From Pseudomonas putida (GTDB lineage: Bacteria; Pseudomonadota; Gammaproteobacteria; Pseudomonadales; Pseudomonadaceae), in contig NZ_JANHLK010000032.1 of NCBI RefSeq assembly GCF_028682635.1, positions 1 to 63,215 of the forward strand: a stretch of 63,215 nucleotides of DNA. Reading direction: 5' to 3'. A program made the position numbers and the translations under genes. A model generated the notes under the pieces. The model was not told where the DNA came from. It ran no database searches and saw only the letters and a program-made list of their open reading frames with translations. Shown here piece by piece: positions 25,207 through 33,755 of the stretch; position 1 is the first letter of the stretch; each line of letters starts with the position of its first letter.

Positions 25207-26565
25207 ATGACTGCGAAGTTGGAAAAAGTTCTGATCGCCAACCGCGGTGAGATCGCACTGCGGATTCTGCGCGCCTGCAAAGAGATGGGCATCAAGACCG
25301 TCGCCGTTTATTCCAAGGCTGACAAGGAACTGATGCACCTGGGCCTGGCAGACGAGTCCGTCTGCATCGGTCCGGCATCGGCCGCCCACTCCTACCTGCA
25401 CATCCCGGCCATCATCGCCGCGGCGGAAGTGACTGGCGCTACCGCCATTCACCCAGGCTACGGTTTCCTCGCGGAAAACGCCGACTTCGCCGAACAGGTC
25501 GAGAACTCCGGCTTCGCCTTCATCGGCCCGAAAGCTGAAACCATCCGCCTGATGGGCGACAAGGTTTCGGCCAAGCACGCGATGATCGCCGCTGGCGTTC
25601 CAACCGTTCCGGGTTCCGACGGCCCGCTGCCGGAAGACGAGGAAACCGCTCTGCGCATCGGTCGCGAAGTGGGTTATCCGGTGATCATCAAGGCCGCTGG
25701 CGGCGGTGGTGGTCGCGGCATGCGCGTCGTGCACAAGGAAGAAGACCTGATTTCCTCGGCGAAACTGACCCGCTCCGAAGCGGGCGCAGCGTTCGGCAAC
25801 CCGATGGTCTATCTGGAAAAGTTCCTGACCAACCCGCGCCACGTGGAAGTCCAGGTCCTGTCCGATGGCCAGGGCCACGCCATCCACCTGGGCGACCGCG
25901 ACTGCTCGTTGCAACGCCGCCACCAGAAAGTTCTCGAAGAAGCGCCGGCACCGGGCATCGACGAGAAGGCTCGCCAGGAAGTCTTCGCCCGCTGCGTCAA
26001 GGCGTGCATCGACATCGGTTACCGTGGCGCAGGTACTTTCGAGTTCCTGTACGAGAACGGTCGCTTCTACTTCATCGAGATGAACACTCGTGTCCAGGTA
26101 GAGCACCCGGTTTCGGAAATGGTCACCGGTATCGACATCGTCAAGGAGATGCTCAGCATCGCCGCCGGCAACAAGCTGTCGTTCACCCAGGATGACGTGG
26201 TCATCCGCGGTCACGCGCTGGAATGCCGGATCAACGCCGAAGACCCGAAAACCTTCATGCCGAGCCCAGGCACGGTCAAGCACTTCCACGCTCCAGGCGG
26301 CAACGGCGTTCGCGTCGATTCGCACCTGTACAGTGGTTATGCCGTTCCGCCGAACTACGACTCGTTGATCGGCAAGCTGATCACCTACGGCGCAACCCGT
26401 GACGAAGCCATGGCGCGCATGCGCAATGCGCTGGACGAGATCGTGGTCGACGGGATCAAGACCAACATCCCGCTGCACCGCGACCTGACCCGCGACGAAG
26501 GCTTCTGCAAAGGGGGCGTGAACATTCACTACCTCGAGCACAAGCTGGCTGGCGAGAAGCACTAA
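25207..26565 (+). CDS. accC: biotin carboxylase AccC
   Basis: This is a 452-residue ATP-grasp enzyme that carboxylates the biotin on AccB. Visible signatures are VLIANRGEIALRILRACKEM, HPGYGFLAENADFA and the glycine-rich ATP loop KAAGGGGGRGMR. RDCSLQRRHQKVLEEAPAP, FEFLYENGRFYFIEMNTRVQ and VEHPVSEMVTGID complete the core. The ATG at 25207 is chosen because GGAGAG lies upstream and it matches the family N-terminus; an in-frame upstream codon at 25186 overlaps accB. A clear intrinsic terminator follows the stop. Confidence 0.97.
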   Translation: MTAKLEKVLIANRGEIALRILRACKEMGIKTVAVYSKADKELMHLGLADESVCIGPASAAHSYLHIPAIIAAAEVTGATAIHPGYGFLAENADFAEQVENSGFAFIGPKAETIRLMGDKVSAKHAMIAAGVPTVPGSDGPLPEDEETALRIGREVGYPVIIKAAGGGGGRGMRVVHKEEDLISSAKLTRSEAGAAFGNPMVYLEKFLTNPRHVEVQVLSDGQGHAIHLGDRDCSLQRRHQKVLEEAPAPGIDEKARQEVFARCVKACIDIGYRGAGTFEFLYENGRFYFIEMNTRVQVEHPVSEMVTGIDIVKEMLSIAAGNKLSFTQDDVVIRGHALECRINAEDPKTFMPSPGTVKHFHAPGGNGVRVDSHLYSGYAVPPNYDSLIGKLITYGATRDEAMARMRNALDEIVVDGIKTNIPLHRDLTRDEGFCKGGVNIHYLEHKLAGEKH

Positions 26566-26582
26566 GCTTCGACCCGATCGAC

Positions 26583-26610
26583 AAGGCCGCCTTCGGGCGG
26601 CTTTGTTGTT
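26583..26610 (+). terminator. intrinsic terminator of aroQ-accBC
   Basis: The GC-rich stem gccgcc / ggcggc carries a stable ttcg tetraloop and is flanked by aag and tttgttgttt. It lies 18 bp after the accC stop codon. Confidence 0.9.
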
Positions 26611-26642
26611 TCTGAACGTTTCATCAAGCAACACACATCCCC

Positions 26643-26732
26643 TGTGGGAGCGGGCTTGCTCGCGAATGCGGTAGCACATCCAACATGGATGCCGACTGAC
26701 CCACCGCTTTCGCGAGCAAGCCCGCTCCCACA
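26643..26732. repeat. REP doublet (gggagcgggcttgctcgcg type)
   Basis: Inverted arms tgtgggagcgggcttgctcg and its complement surround about 45 bp. The spacer contains cacatccaacat, also found in the doublet at 54128-54216, so the two elements are related as whole units. It lies between the accC terminator and prmA. Confidence 0.9.
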
Positions 26733-26849
26733 GGGTATGTGTTGATGCTTGGGACCAAGCCACTCCCACAAAAGCCCCGCGCTCGCGTAAACTTGCGCGC
26801 TTCTCGCAGCCCGCTAGGCTGCAATCAATATTTTTCAAAGGTGCCCGCC

Positions 26850-27728
26850 ATGCCTTGGCTGCAAGTACGCCTCGCCATCAGCCCAGAACAAGCCGAAACC
26901 TACGAAGACGCTTTCCTTGAAGTGGGCGCCGTGTCGGTGACCTTCATGGACGCCGAAGACCAGCCGATCTTCGAGCCTGAACTCAACACCACGCCGCTGT
27001 GGTCCCACACCCACCTGCTGGCGCTGTTCGAAGGTGGTACCGAGCCTGGCCCGGTACTGGCCCACCTTGAGTTGCTGACTGGCGGCCCGCTGCCCGAGCA
27101 TCACAGCGAAGTGATCGAAGACCAGGACTGGGAACGCAGCTGGATGGACGGTTTCCAGCCGATGCGTTTCGGTCAGCGCCTGTGGATCGTGCCGAGCTGG
27201 CACGCCGCCCCCGAGCCAGACGCGGTAAACCTGCTGCTGGATCCGGGCCTGGCCTTCGGCACCGGCACCCACCCGACCACCGCACTCTGCCTGGAATGGC
27301 TCGACGGCCAGGACCTCAAAGGCTGCAACGTGCTGGATTTCGGCTGCGGCTCGGGGATCCTGGCCATCGCCGCCCTGCTGCTGGGTGCCAAAGAGGCCGT
27401 GGGTACCGACATCGACGTCCAGGCACTGGAAGCCTCCCGCGACAACGCCGGGCGCAATAACATCGCCGATGAATTGTTCCCTCTGTATCTGCCGCAAGAT
27501 TTGCCGCAGGTCCAGGCCGATGTGCTGGTGGCCAACATTCTCGCCGGCCCGCTGGTTTCCCTGGCGCCGCAGCTGTCGGGACTGGTCAAGCCGGGTGGTC
27601 GACTGGCGCTGTCGGGCATCCTCGCCGAGCAAGGCGATGAAGTGGCCGCCGCCTACGCCAAGGACTTCGATCTGGACCCGATCGCCAATCGCGATGGCTG
27701 GGTGCGCATCACTGGCCGTCGGCGCTAG
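26850..27728 (+). CDS. prmA: ribosomal protein L11 methyltransferase PrmA
   Basis: This is a 292-residue SAM-dependent enzyme that trimethylates ribosomal protein L11. The N-terminal substrate-recognition domain starts MPWLQVRLAISPEQAETYED. It is joined to a class I methyltransferase core with LLLDPGLAFGTGTHPTT, motif I VLDFGCGSGILAIAALLLGA and VLVANILAGPLVSLAPQL. AAAGGTG lies seven bases before the ATG at 26850, which also gives the canonical N-terminus. A zinc-ribbon DUF3426 protein follows after 30 bp and is probably cotranscribed. Confidence 0.95.
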   Translation: MPWLQVRLAISPEQAETYEDAFLEVGAVSVTFMDAEDQPIFEPELNTTPLWSHTHLLALFEGGTEPGPVLAHLELLTGGPLPEHHSEVIEDQDWERSWMDGFQPMRFGQRLWIVPSWHAAPEPDAVNLLLDPGLAFGTGTHPTTALCLEWLDGQDLKGCNVLDFGCGSGILAIAALLLGAKEAVGTDIDVQALEASRDNAGRNNIADELFPLYLPQDLPQVQADVLVANILAGPLVSLAPQLSGLVKPGGRLALSGILAEQGDEVAAAYAKDFDLDPIANRDGWVRITGRRR

Positions 27729-27758
27729 AATGGGCGTCTGCATCTACCGGATTGCCGC

Positions 27759-29009
27759 ATGACCGACAGCTTCGTCACCCAGTGTCCGCATTGCCAAACC
27801 AGCTTCCGCGTCAACCATGCCCAATTGAGCGTGGCGCGCGGGGTTGTTCGCTGTGGCTCATGCCTGCAGGTGTTCAACGCCGCCAAGCAACTGCTGGAGC
27901 AGGCCGGCAAGGAAGCCCCCGTGCCGACGCCGGCACCCCGGGAGACTGTCGAACCGCCACAGCCGCGCGCCATCAGTCAAAAACAATGGAGCGCCGCCGA
28001 GCTGGACCTGGACAGCCTCGACCTGGACGAGGAACTCGCCCGGCTTGAACAGCGGGAAATCCAGCCGACCACCGAGTTCGGCCGGCACCGCGAAGACACG
28101 CTCAGCGCTCGCCGCGACAGCGCCGAGCACGACGAAGCCTCCTGGCCCGACAGCCTGTTCAGCGAATCGGCTGCCGATCGCGCCCAAGCGGCCGACACAC
28201 TTGATACCCTCGAGACGCTCGACGCACTGGATACCCCGGAGCCACCGAGCGAGCCGAGCAAAACCGAGCGCACCGAGCCGTCGCTGTCACTGGAACCAGT
28301 GGATCTGGACGATGAACCGCAGCCCCCGCAACTGCGCCTGAACGATCCGCTCGACACCCCAGCGCATCACCCACGCCTGACAGCAACCGAAGCGATCGAC
28401 GACGACCTGCCGTCGATCGAGCCGCCACGCAAGCGCCGCGAGCGCAGCGAACCCGGGGTTCGTGCAGAAGTGCTGCAGGACCTGACCGACGACCCATTGC
28501 AACTGGACTGGCAAAAACGTCGCTCACCCTGGGGTCGCCGGCTGCTCTGGCTGTTGTTGGTACTGCTGGGCGCCGGCGCACTCGTCGGCCAGTATGTCGC
28601 CTATCATTTCGACGAACTGGCGCGCCAGGACCAGTACCGCCCCTGGTTCCAGCAACTGTGCCCGCAAATCGGCTGCACGGTGCCCTCCAAGGTCGACATC
28701 GCGAAAATCAAGAGCAGCAACCTGGTGGTCCGAAGCCACCCGGAGTTCAGTGGCGCCCTGGTGGTCGATGCGATCATCTACAACCGTGCCACCTTCTCGC
28801 AGCCCTTCCCGTTGCTGGAGCTGCGTTTTGCCGACCTCAATGGCCACCTGATCGCCAGCCGCCGCTTCAAACCCGGCGAGTACCTCAATGGCGACCTCGA
28901 AGGCCGGGTGGAAATGCCTCCGCAAACGCCCATTCACATCGCTCTGGACATCCTTGACCCAGGCGCCAAGGCGGTGAATTACAGCCTGAGCTTCCACTCG
29001 CCCGAGTGA
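27759..29009 (+). CDS. zinc-ribbon and DUF3426 membrane protein
   Basis: This is a 416-residue protein. Residues 9-40 form an MJ0042-type zinc ribbon with two CxxC knuckles (CPHCQTSFRV and RCGSCLQVF). A long acidic, Pro/Ser-rich region of about 200 residues follows and is probably disordered. One membrane helix comes next (LLWLLLVLLGAGALVGQYVA). The C-terminal DUF3426 domain is probably periplasmic and begins at RPWFQQLCPQIGC with two cysteines. It lies between prmA and dusB as in other pseudomonads. No function is established for DUF3426. Confidence 0.85.
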   Translation: MTDSFVTQCPHCQTSFRVNHAQLSVARGVVRCGSCLQVFNAAKQLLEQAGKEAPVPTPAPRETVEPPQPRAISQKQWSAAELDLDSLDLDEELARLEQREIQPTTEFGRHREDTLSARRDSAEHDEASWPDSLFSESAADRAQAADTLDTLETLDALDTPEPPSEPSKTERTEPSLSLEPVDLDDEPQPPQLRLNDPLDTPAHHPRLTATEAIDDDLPSIEPPRKRRERSEPGVRAEVLQDLTDDPLQLDWQKRRSPWGRRLLWLLLVLLGAGALVGQYVAYHFDELARQDQYRPWFQQLCPQIGCTVPSKVDIAKIKSSNLVVRSHPEFSGALVVDAIIYNRATFSQPFPLLELRFADLNGHLIASRRFKPGEYLNGDLEGRVEMPPQTPIHIALDILDPGAKAVNYSLSFHSPE

Positions 29010-29194
29010 ATCGATTCACTGGCCGGCGATTGACGACGGCTTTCTGACTTTGCCCGCGCGGACCAAACCGCTGGCGATAACAGAATAACTGTTCAGATTT
29101 TGTTCAATTCAGCCTTTATCCAGTCATCGAGAGCGGGTATCATGCCAACCCTTTTTCGAACTCTCATGATCCGGCCCCACAACAGGGAAGTCCT

Positions 29195-30205
29195 ATGTCG
29201 GCGGTACGCATCGGTCCATACACATTACACAACGGCTTGATTCTCGCCCCGATGGCGGGTGTCACCGACCAACCCTTTCGTCAGCTGTGCAAGCGATTGG
29301 GCGCGGGGCTAGTAGTCTCGGAAATGGTCACCAGCGACATGAGTCTGTGGAACACCCGCAAGTCTCGCATGCGCATGCTCCACGAAGGTGATCCCGAGCC
29401 ACGCTCGGTACAGATCGCCGGTGGTGACGCACAGATGCTGGCGGATGCGGCCCGGGCCAACGTCGAGCTGGGCGCGCAGATCATTGATATCAACATGGGC
29501 TGCCCGGCCAAGAAGGTCTGCAACAAGGCCGCCGGGTCCGCACTGTTGAAGGATGAAGCATTGGTCACCGAGATCCTGCAGGCCGTCGTGGCTGCGGTCG
29601 ATGTGCCGGTTACCCTGAAGATCCGTACCGGCTGGGACCGGGACAACAAGAACGGCCTGACGGTGGCGAAGATCGCCGAGCAGGCCGGTATTACGGCGCT
29701 GGCGGTGCATGGCCGCACCCGTGCCGACCTGTACACCGGCGAGGCCGAGTACGACACCATTGCCGCGATCAAGCAGGCGGTGTCGATGCCGGTCTTCGCC
29801 AACGGCGATATCGATTCGCCAGAGAAGGCCCGGTACGTGCTCGACGCGACCGGTGCCGACGGCCTGCTGGTGGGCCGGGCCGCCCAGGGGCGGCCATGGA
29901 TTTTTCGCGAGATCGACCATTTCCTGCGCACCGGCGAGAAGCTCCCGGCGCTGGACCTGATCGAGGTGGAACGCATTCTGCTAGAGCATCTGGCTGCGCT
30001 GCACGCCTTCTATGGAGACGTGATGGGCGTACGCATTGCTCGAAAGCATGTGGGCTGGTATCTCGCAACCTTGCCGGGCGCCAGGGAGTTTCGCGCCCAC
30101 TTCAATCGTTTGGAAGATACGGAAGCACAATGCGCCAACGTCCAGGGCTTCTTTGCCGGACGGTTCAAGAGCCTGACAGGGGACGCAAAAGGGGTGGCCG
30201 CATGA
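29195..30205 (+). CDS. dusB: tRNA-dihydrouridine synthase DusB
   Basis: This is a 336-residue flavoenzyme that reduces uridine to dihydrouridine in the tRNA D-loop. The TIM barrel starts with LAPMAGVTDQPFRQLCKRLG, and the catalytic cysteine lies in DINMGCPAKKVCNKAAGSA. FMN phosphate contacts are seen in VHGRTRADLYTGEA and FANGDIDSPEKA followed by GADGLLVGRAAQGRPWIF. AGGGAAG precedes the ATG. The stop overlaps the fis start (ATGA), the classic dusB-fis operon. The promoter should lie in the 185-bp gap upstream. Confidence 0.96.
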   Translation: MSAVRIGPYTLHNGLILAPMAGVTDQPFRQLCKRLGAGLVVSEMVTSDMSLWNTRKSRMRMLHEGDPEPRSVQIAGGDAQMLADAARANVELGAQIIDINMGCPAKKVCNKAAGSALLKDEALVTEILQAVVAAVDVPVTLKIRTGWDRDNKNGLTVAKIAEQAGITALAVHGRTRADLYTGEAEYDTIAAIKQAVSMPVFANGDIDSPEKARYVLDATGADGLLVGRAAQGRPWIFREIDHFLRTGEKLPALDLIEVERILLEHLAALHAFYGDVMGVRIARKHVGWYLATLPGAREFRAHFNRLEDTEAQCANVQGFFAGRFKSLTGDAKGVAA

Positions 30206-30522
30206 CGATGATGACCGAGACTTTAGTGAGTGGAACTGCACCCGTGAGCGACAACGTGAATTTGAAACAGCACCTCAATACGCCAAGCGAAGAAGGCCAG
30301 ACCCTTCGCGGGAGTGTCGAGAAGGCGCTGCACAATTATTTCGCCCACCTTGAGGGCGCTGCCGTCACGGACGTGTACAACCTGGTGCTCTCCGAAGTCG
30401 AGGCTCCCCTGCTCGAGTGCGTGATGAACTACGTCAAGGGCAACCAGACCAAGGCCAGCGAGATGCTCGGACTGAACCGGGGCACGCTGCGCAAGAAACT
30501 CAAGCAGTACGATTTGCTGTAA
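30202..30522 (+). CDS. fis: nucleoid protein Fis
   Basis: This is a 106-residue DNA-bending and regulatory protein. The N-terminal part (about 1-25) is variable. The central helices read LRGSVEKALHNYFAHLEGA and VLSEVEAPLLECVMNYVKGN. The C-terminal helix-turn-helix is NQTKASEMLGLNRGTLRKKL, the standard Fis end. It is translationally coupled to dusB. An ATG three codons further in is a possible alternative start. An intrinsic terminator follows. Confidence 0.96.
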   Translation: MTMMTETLVSGTAPVSDNVNLKQHLNTPSEEGQTLRGSVEKALHNYFAHLEGAAVTDVYNLVLSEVEAPLLECVMNYVKGNQTKASEMLGLNRGTLRKKLKQYDLL

Positions 30523-30540
30523 GCATTCAATCAAACCAGA

Positions 30541-30572
30541 AAGGCGCCCGCGTAAGACCGGTCGCCTTTTTT
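30541..30572 (+). terminator. intrinsic terminator of dusB-fis
   Basis: The stem aaggcg / cgcctt flanks a 16-base loop with further internal pairing and is followed by a run of T. It lies 18 bp after fis and 33 bp before purH. Confidence 0.75.
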
Positions 30573-30604
30573 GCTGACTTCCTTTGCTTTTGATGGAAAT
30601 TGAG

Positions 30605-32212
30605 ATGACCGACCAGACTACCCGCCTGCCGATCCGCCGCGCCTTGATCAGCGTTTCCGACAAGACCGGGATCCTCGAATTCGCCAAGGAGCTTGAAGCC
30701 CTGGGTGTCGAGATCCTCTCCACCGGCGGGACGTTCAAGCTGCTGCAGGACAACGGCGTTGCCGCAGTGGAAGTCGCGGATTACACCGGCTTCGCCGAAA
30801 TGATGGACGGTCGGGTGAAAACCCTGCACCCGAAAATCCACGGCGGGATCCTCGGTCGTCGCGGTATCGACGACGCCATCATGAACGAACACGGCATCAA
30901 GCCGATCGACCTGGTAGCGGTCAACCTGTACCCGTTTGAAGCCACCATCAACAAGCCTGGCTGCGACCTGCCGACCGCCATCGAGAACATCGACATCGGC
31001 GGCCCGACCATGGTTCGTTCGGCAGCCAAGAACCACAAGGACGTGGCCATCGTAGTCAACGCCAGCGACTACGCCAGCGTCCTGGAAAACCTGAAAGCCG
31101 GCGGCCTGACCTACGCCCAGCGTTTCGACCTGATGCTCAAGGCCTTCGAACACACTGCCGCCTACGACGGCATGATCGCCAACTACATGGGCACCGTGAA
31201 CCAGGCCGCTGACACCCTCAGCACGGAAGGTCGCAGCGAGTTCCCGCGCACCTTCAACAGCCAGTTCATCAAGGCCCAGGAAATGCGCTACGGCGAGAAC
31301 CCGCACCAGAGCGCGGCGTTCTACGTGGAAGCCAAGCCTGCCGAAGTTGGCATTGCCACCGCGACCCAGCTGCAAGGCAAGGAACTGTCGTACAACAACG
31401 TGGCCGACACCGATGCCGCGCTGGAATGCGTGAAGAGCTTCGTCAAGCCGGCGTGTGTGATCGTCAAGCACGCCAACCCGTGCGGCGTGGCCGTCAGCCC
31501 GGACGCCGAAGGCGGCATCCGCAAGGCCTACGACCTGGCCTATGCCACTGACACCGAATCCGCGTTCGGCGGCATCATTGCCTTCAACCGCGAACTGGAC
31601 GCCGAGACCGCCAAGGCCATCGTCGAGCGTCAGTTCGTCGAAGTGATCATCGCCCCGAGCGTCAGCGAAGAAGCCCGTGCCATTGTCGCTGCCAAGGCCA
31701 ACGTACGCCTGCTGGCCTGTGGCGAGTGGTCGGCCGATCGCGCCGCTGCCTGGGACTACAAGCGCGTCAATGGTGGCCTGCTGGTACAGAGCCGCGATAT
31801 CGGCATGATTGGCGCCGATGACCTCAAGGTCGTCACCAAGCGCGCACCGACCGAGCAGGAAATCAACGACCTGATCTTCGCCTGGAAAGTCGCCAAGTAC
31901 GTGAAGTCCAACGCCATCGTCTACGCCAAGAACCGTCAGACCATCGGTGTCGGCGCAGGCCAGATGAGCCGCGTGAACTCCGCGCGTATTGCTGCGATCA
32001 AGGCAGAACACGCTGGTTTGCAGGTAGCCGGTTCGGTGATGGCTTCCGATGCATTCTTCCCGTTCCGCGACGGCCTGGACAATGCGGCCAAGGTTGGCAT
32101 CACCGCGGTGATCCAGCCAGGTGGCTCGATGCGTGATGCTGAAGTGATTGCGGCAGCAGACGAAGCCGGCATCGCCATGGTCTTTACTGGCATGCGCCAC
32201 TTCCGTCACTAA
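30605..32212 (+). CDS. purH: bifunctional AICAR transformylase/IMP cyclohydrolase PurH
   Basis: This is a 535-residue enzyme for the last two steps of IMP synthesis. The N-terminal cyclohydrolase (MGS-like) domain has RALISVSDKTGILEFAKEL, STGGTFKLLQDNGV and GRVKTLHPKIHGGIL. The C-terminal transformylase has RYGENPHQSAAFYV, the signature VKHANPCGVAV with the catalytic lysine and histidine, and ITAVIQPGGSMRDAEVI. The ATG at 30605 matches the family N-terminus; an upstream in-frame codon at 30584 lies too close to the fis terminator. purD follows after a REP element. Confidence 0.97.
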   Translation: MTDQTTRLPIRRALISVSDKTGILEFAKELEALGVEILSTGGTFKLLQDNGVAAVEVADYTGFAEMMDGRVKTLHPKIHGGILGRRGIDDAIMNEHGIKPIDLVAVNLYPFEATINKPGCDLPTAIENIDIGGPTMVRSAAKNHKDVAIVVNASDYASVLENLKAGGLTYAQRFDLMLKAFEHTAAYDGMIANYMGTVNQAADTLSTEGRSEFPRTFNSQFIKAQEMRYGENPHQSAAFYVEAKPAEVGIATATQLQGKELSYNNVADTDAALECVKSFVKPACVIVKHANPCGVAVSPDAEGGIRKAYDLAYATDTESAFGGIIAFNRELDAETAKAIVERQFVEVIIAPSVSEEARAIVAAKANVRLLACGEWSADRAAAWDYKRVNGGLLVQSRDIGMIGADDLKVVTKRAPTEQEINDLIFAWKVAKYVKSNAIVYAKNRQTIGVGAGQMSRVNSARIAAIKAEHAGLQVAGSVMASDAFFPFRDGLDNAAKVGITAVIQPGGSMRDAEVIAAADEAGIAMVFTGMRHFRH

Positions 32213-32225
32213 GCTCACGACCCAC

Positions 32226-32312
32226 TGTGGGAGCTGGCCTGCCAGCGATAGCATCCCCTCGGTTTAGTGGATAGACCGAGTTGTCTGCATCGCCGGCAGG
32301 CCAGCTCCCACA
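32226..32312. repeat. REP doublet between purH and purD
   Basis: Inverted arms tgtgggagctggcctgccag and its near complement (ggcaggccagctcccaca) enclose about 45 bp. It starts 13 bp after the purH stop and ends 53 bp before purD, so it lies within what is normally a purH-purD transcript. Confidence 0.9.
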
Positions 32313-32365
32313 GGAAAGCGTCCCAGCGGCGCTCAACAGAATTAGCGTCATCCGAGGTTTTTGAA

Positions 32366-33658
32366 ATGAATGTCTTGATCATTGGCAGCGGTGGCCGTGA
32401 ACACGCCCTGGCCTGGAAAGTAGCCCAGGATCCACGGGTGCAGAAAGTGTTCGTGGCACCGGGCAACGCCGGCACCGCCATCGAAGCCAAGTGCGAGAAC
32501 GTCGCCATCGACGTATTGGCCCTTGAGCAACTGGCGGATTTTGCCGAGAAAAACGTTTCCCTGACCATCGTCGGCCCGGAAGTGCCGCTGGTCGCCGGTG
32601 TAGTCGATCTGTTCCGCTCCCGTGGCCTGGACTGCTTCGGTCCGACCGCCGGTGCTGCCCAGCTTGAAGGCTCGAAAGCCTTCACCAAGGACTTCCTGGC
32701 TCGCCACAAGATCCCGACCGCCGACTACCAGAACTTCACCGAGATCGAGCCGGCCCTGGCTTACCTGCGTGAAAAAGGCGCGCCGATCGTGATCAAGGCC
32801 GACGGCCTGGCCGCCGGTAAAGGCGTGATCGTTGCCATGACCCTGGCCGAAGCCGAAGACGCGGTGCGTGACATGCTCGCGGGCAATGCGTTCGGCGATG
32901 CCGGTTCGCGCGTAGTGATCGAAGAGTTCCTCGACGGCGAAGAAGCCAGCTTCATCGTCATGGTCGACGGCAAGAACGTCTTGCCGATGGCCACCAGCCA
33001 GGACCACAAGCGTGTCGGCGACGGCGACACCGGCCCGAACACTGGCGGCATGGGCGCCTACTCCCCTGCCCCGGTGGTGACCAGCGAAGTGCACCAGCGG
33101 GTCATGGACCTGGTGATCTGGCCGACCGTGCGCGGCATGGCCGAGGAAGGCAATGTCTACACCGGTTTCCTGTATGCCGGCCTGATGATCGACAAGGCGG
33201 GCAACCCGAAAGTCATCGAGTTCAACTGCCGTTTCGGTGACCCGGAGACCCAGCCGGTCATGCTGCGTTTGCAGTCGAGCCTGGTTTTGCTGGTCGAAGC
33301 CGCCCTGGCGCAGGCACTGGACAAGGTCGAAGCGCAATGGGATCCACGTCCGAGCGTCGGCATCGTCCTGGCGGCAGGCGGCTATCCTGGTGACTACGCC
33401 AAGGGTGTGGCCATCAATGGCCTGGATGCAGCCGCGGCACTGGAAGGCAAAGTCTTCCACGCCGGTACCGCGCTCAAGGACGGTCAAGTCGTGACCGCCG
33501 GTGGCCGCGTGCTTTGCGCCACGGCCATGGGCGCCAGCGTCGATGCCGCCCAGCAGCAGGCTTACAAACTGGCGGCCAAGATCGATTGGGAAGGCTGTTT
33601 CTATCGCAAGGACATTGGCTACCGCGCCATTGCCCGCGAGCGTGGCGAACAGGAATAA
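32366..33658 (+). CDS. purD: phosphoribosylamine-glycine ligase PurD
   Basis: This is a 430-residue ATP-grasp enzyme that makes GAR in purine synthesis. The opening MNVLIIGSGGREHALAWKVA is diagnostic. Other signatures are VGPEVPLVAGVVDLF, the ATP-binding KADGLAAGKGVIVA and EEFLDGEEASFIVMVDG. FNCRFGDPETQPVMLRL supplies metal ligands, and VLAAGGYPG lies in the C-terminal domain. The ATG at 32366 is the family start. A hairpin follows and then retS. Confidence 0.97.
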   Translation: MNVLIIGSGGREHALAWKVAQDPRVQKVFVAPGNAGTAIEAKCENVAIDVLALEQLADFAEKNVSLTIVGPEVPLVAGVVDLFRSRGLDCFGPTAGAAQLEGSKAFTKDFLARHKIPTADYQNFTEIEPALAYLREKGAPIVIKADGLAAGKGVIVAMTLAEAEDAVRDMLAGNAFGDAGSRVVIEEFLDGEEASFIVMVDGKNVLPMATSQDHKRVGDGDTGPNTGGMGAYSPAPVVTSEVHQRVMDLVIWPTVRGMAEEGNVYTGFLYAGLMIDKAGNPKVIEFNCRFGDPETQPVMLRLQSSLVLLVEAALAQALDKVEAQWDPRPSVGIVLAAGGYPGDYAKGVAINGLDAAAALEGKVFHAGTALKDGQVVTAGGRVLCATAMGASVDAAQQQAYKLAAKIDWEGCFYRKDIGYRAIARERGEQE

Positions 33659-33670
33659 GCAACATAACGA

Positions 33671-33697
33671 CAGGCAGGGGCTTGCAGCCCTTGCCTG
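33671..33697 (+). terminator. hairpin after purD
   Basis: The arms caggcaggggctt and agcccttgcctg fold into a stable stem 12 bp beyond the purD stop. It lacks a T tract, so it may only partly terminate or may stabilise the transcript end. Confidence 0.5.
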
Positions 33698-33755
33698 GCT
33701 ATTGCGGCGCCGCGCATAGTTATATTCTGGCATTAACCTACGAAAGGATTTCGCC

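Noticed and set aside
24991..26838. Long minus-strand frame opposite accC reaching into the REP region
   Set aside because: accC is certain on the plus strand; the antisense frame depends on codon bias and ends in REP-derived peptide.
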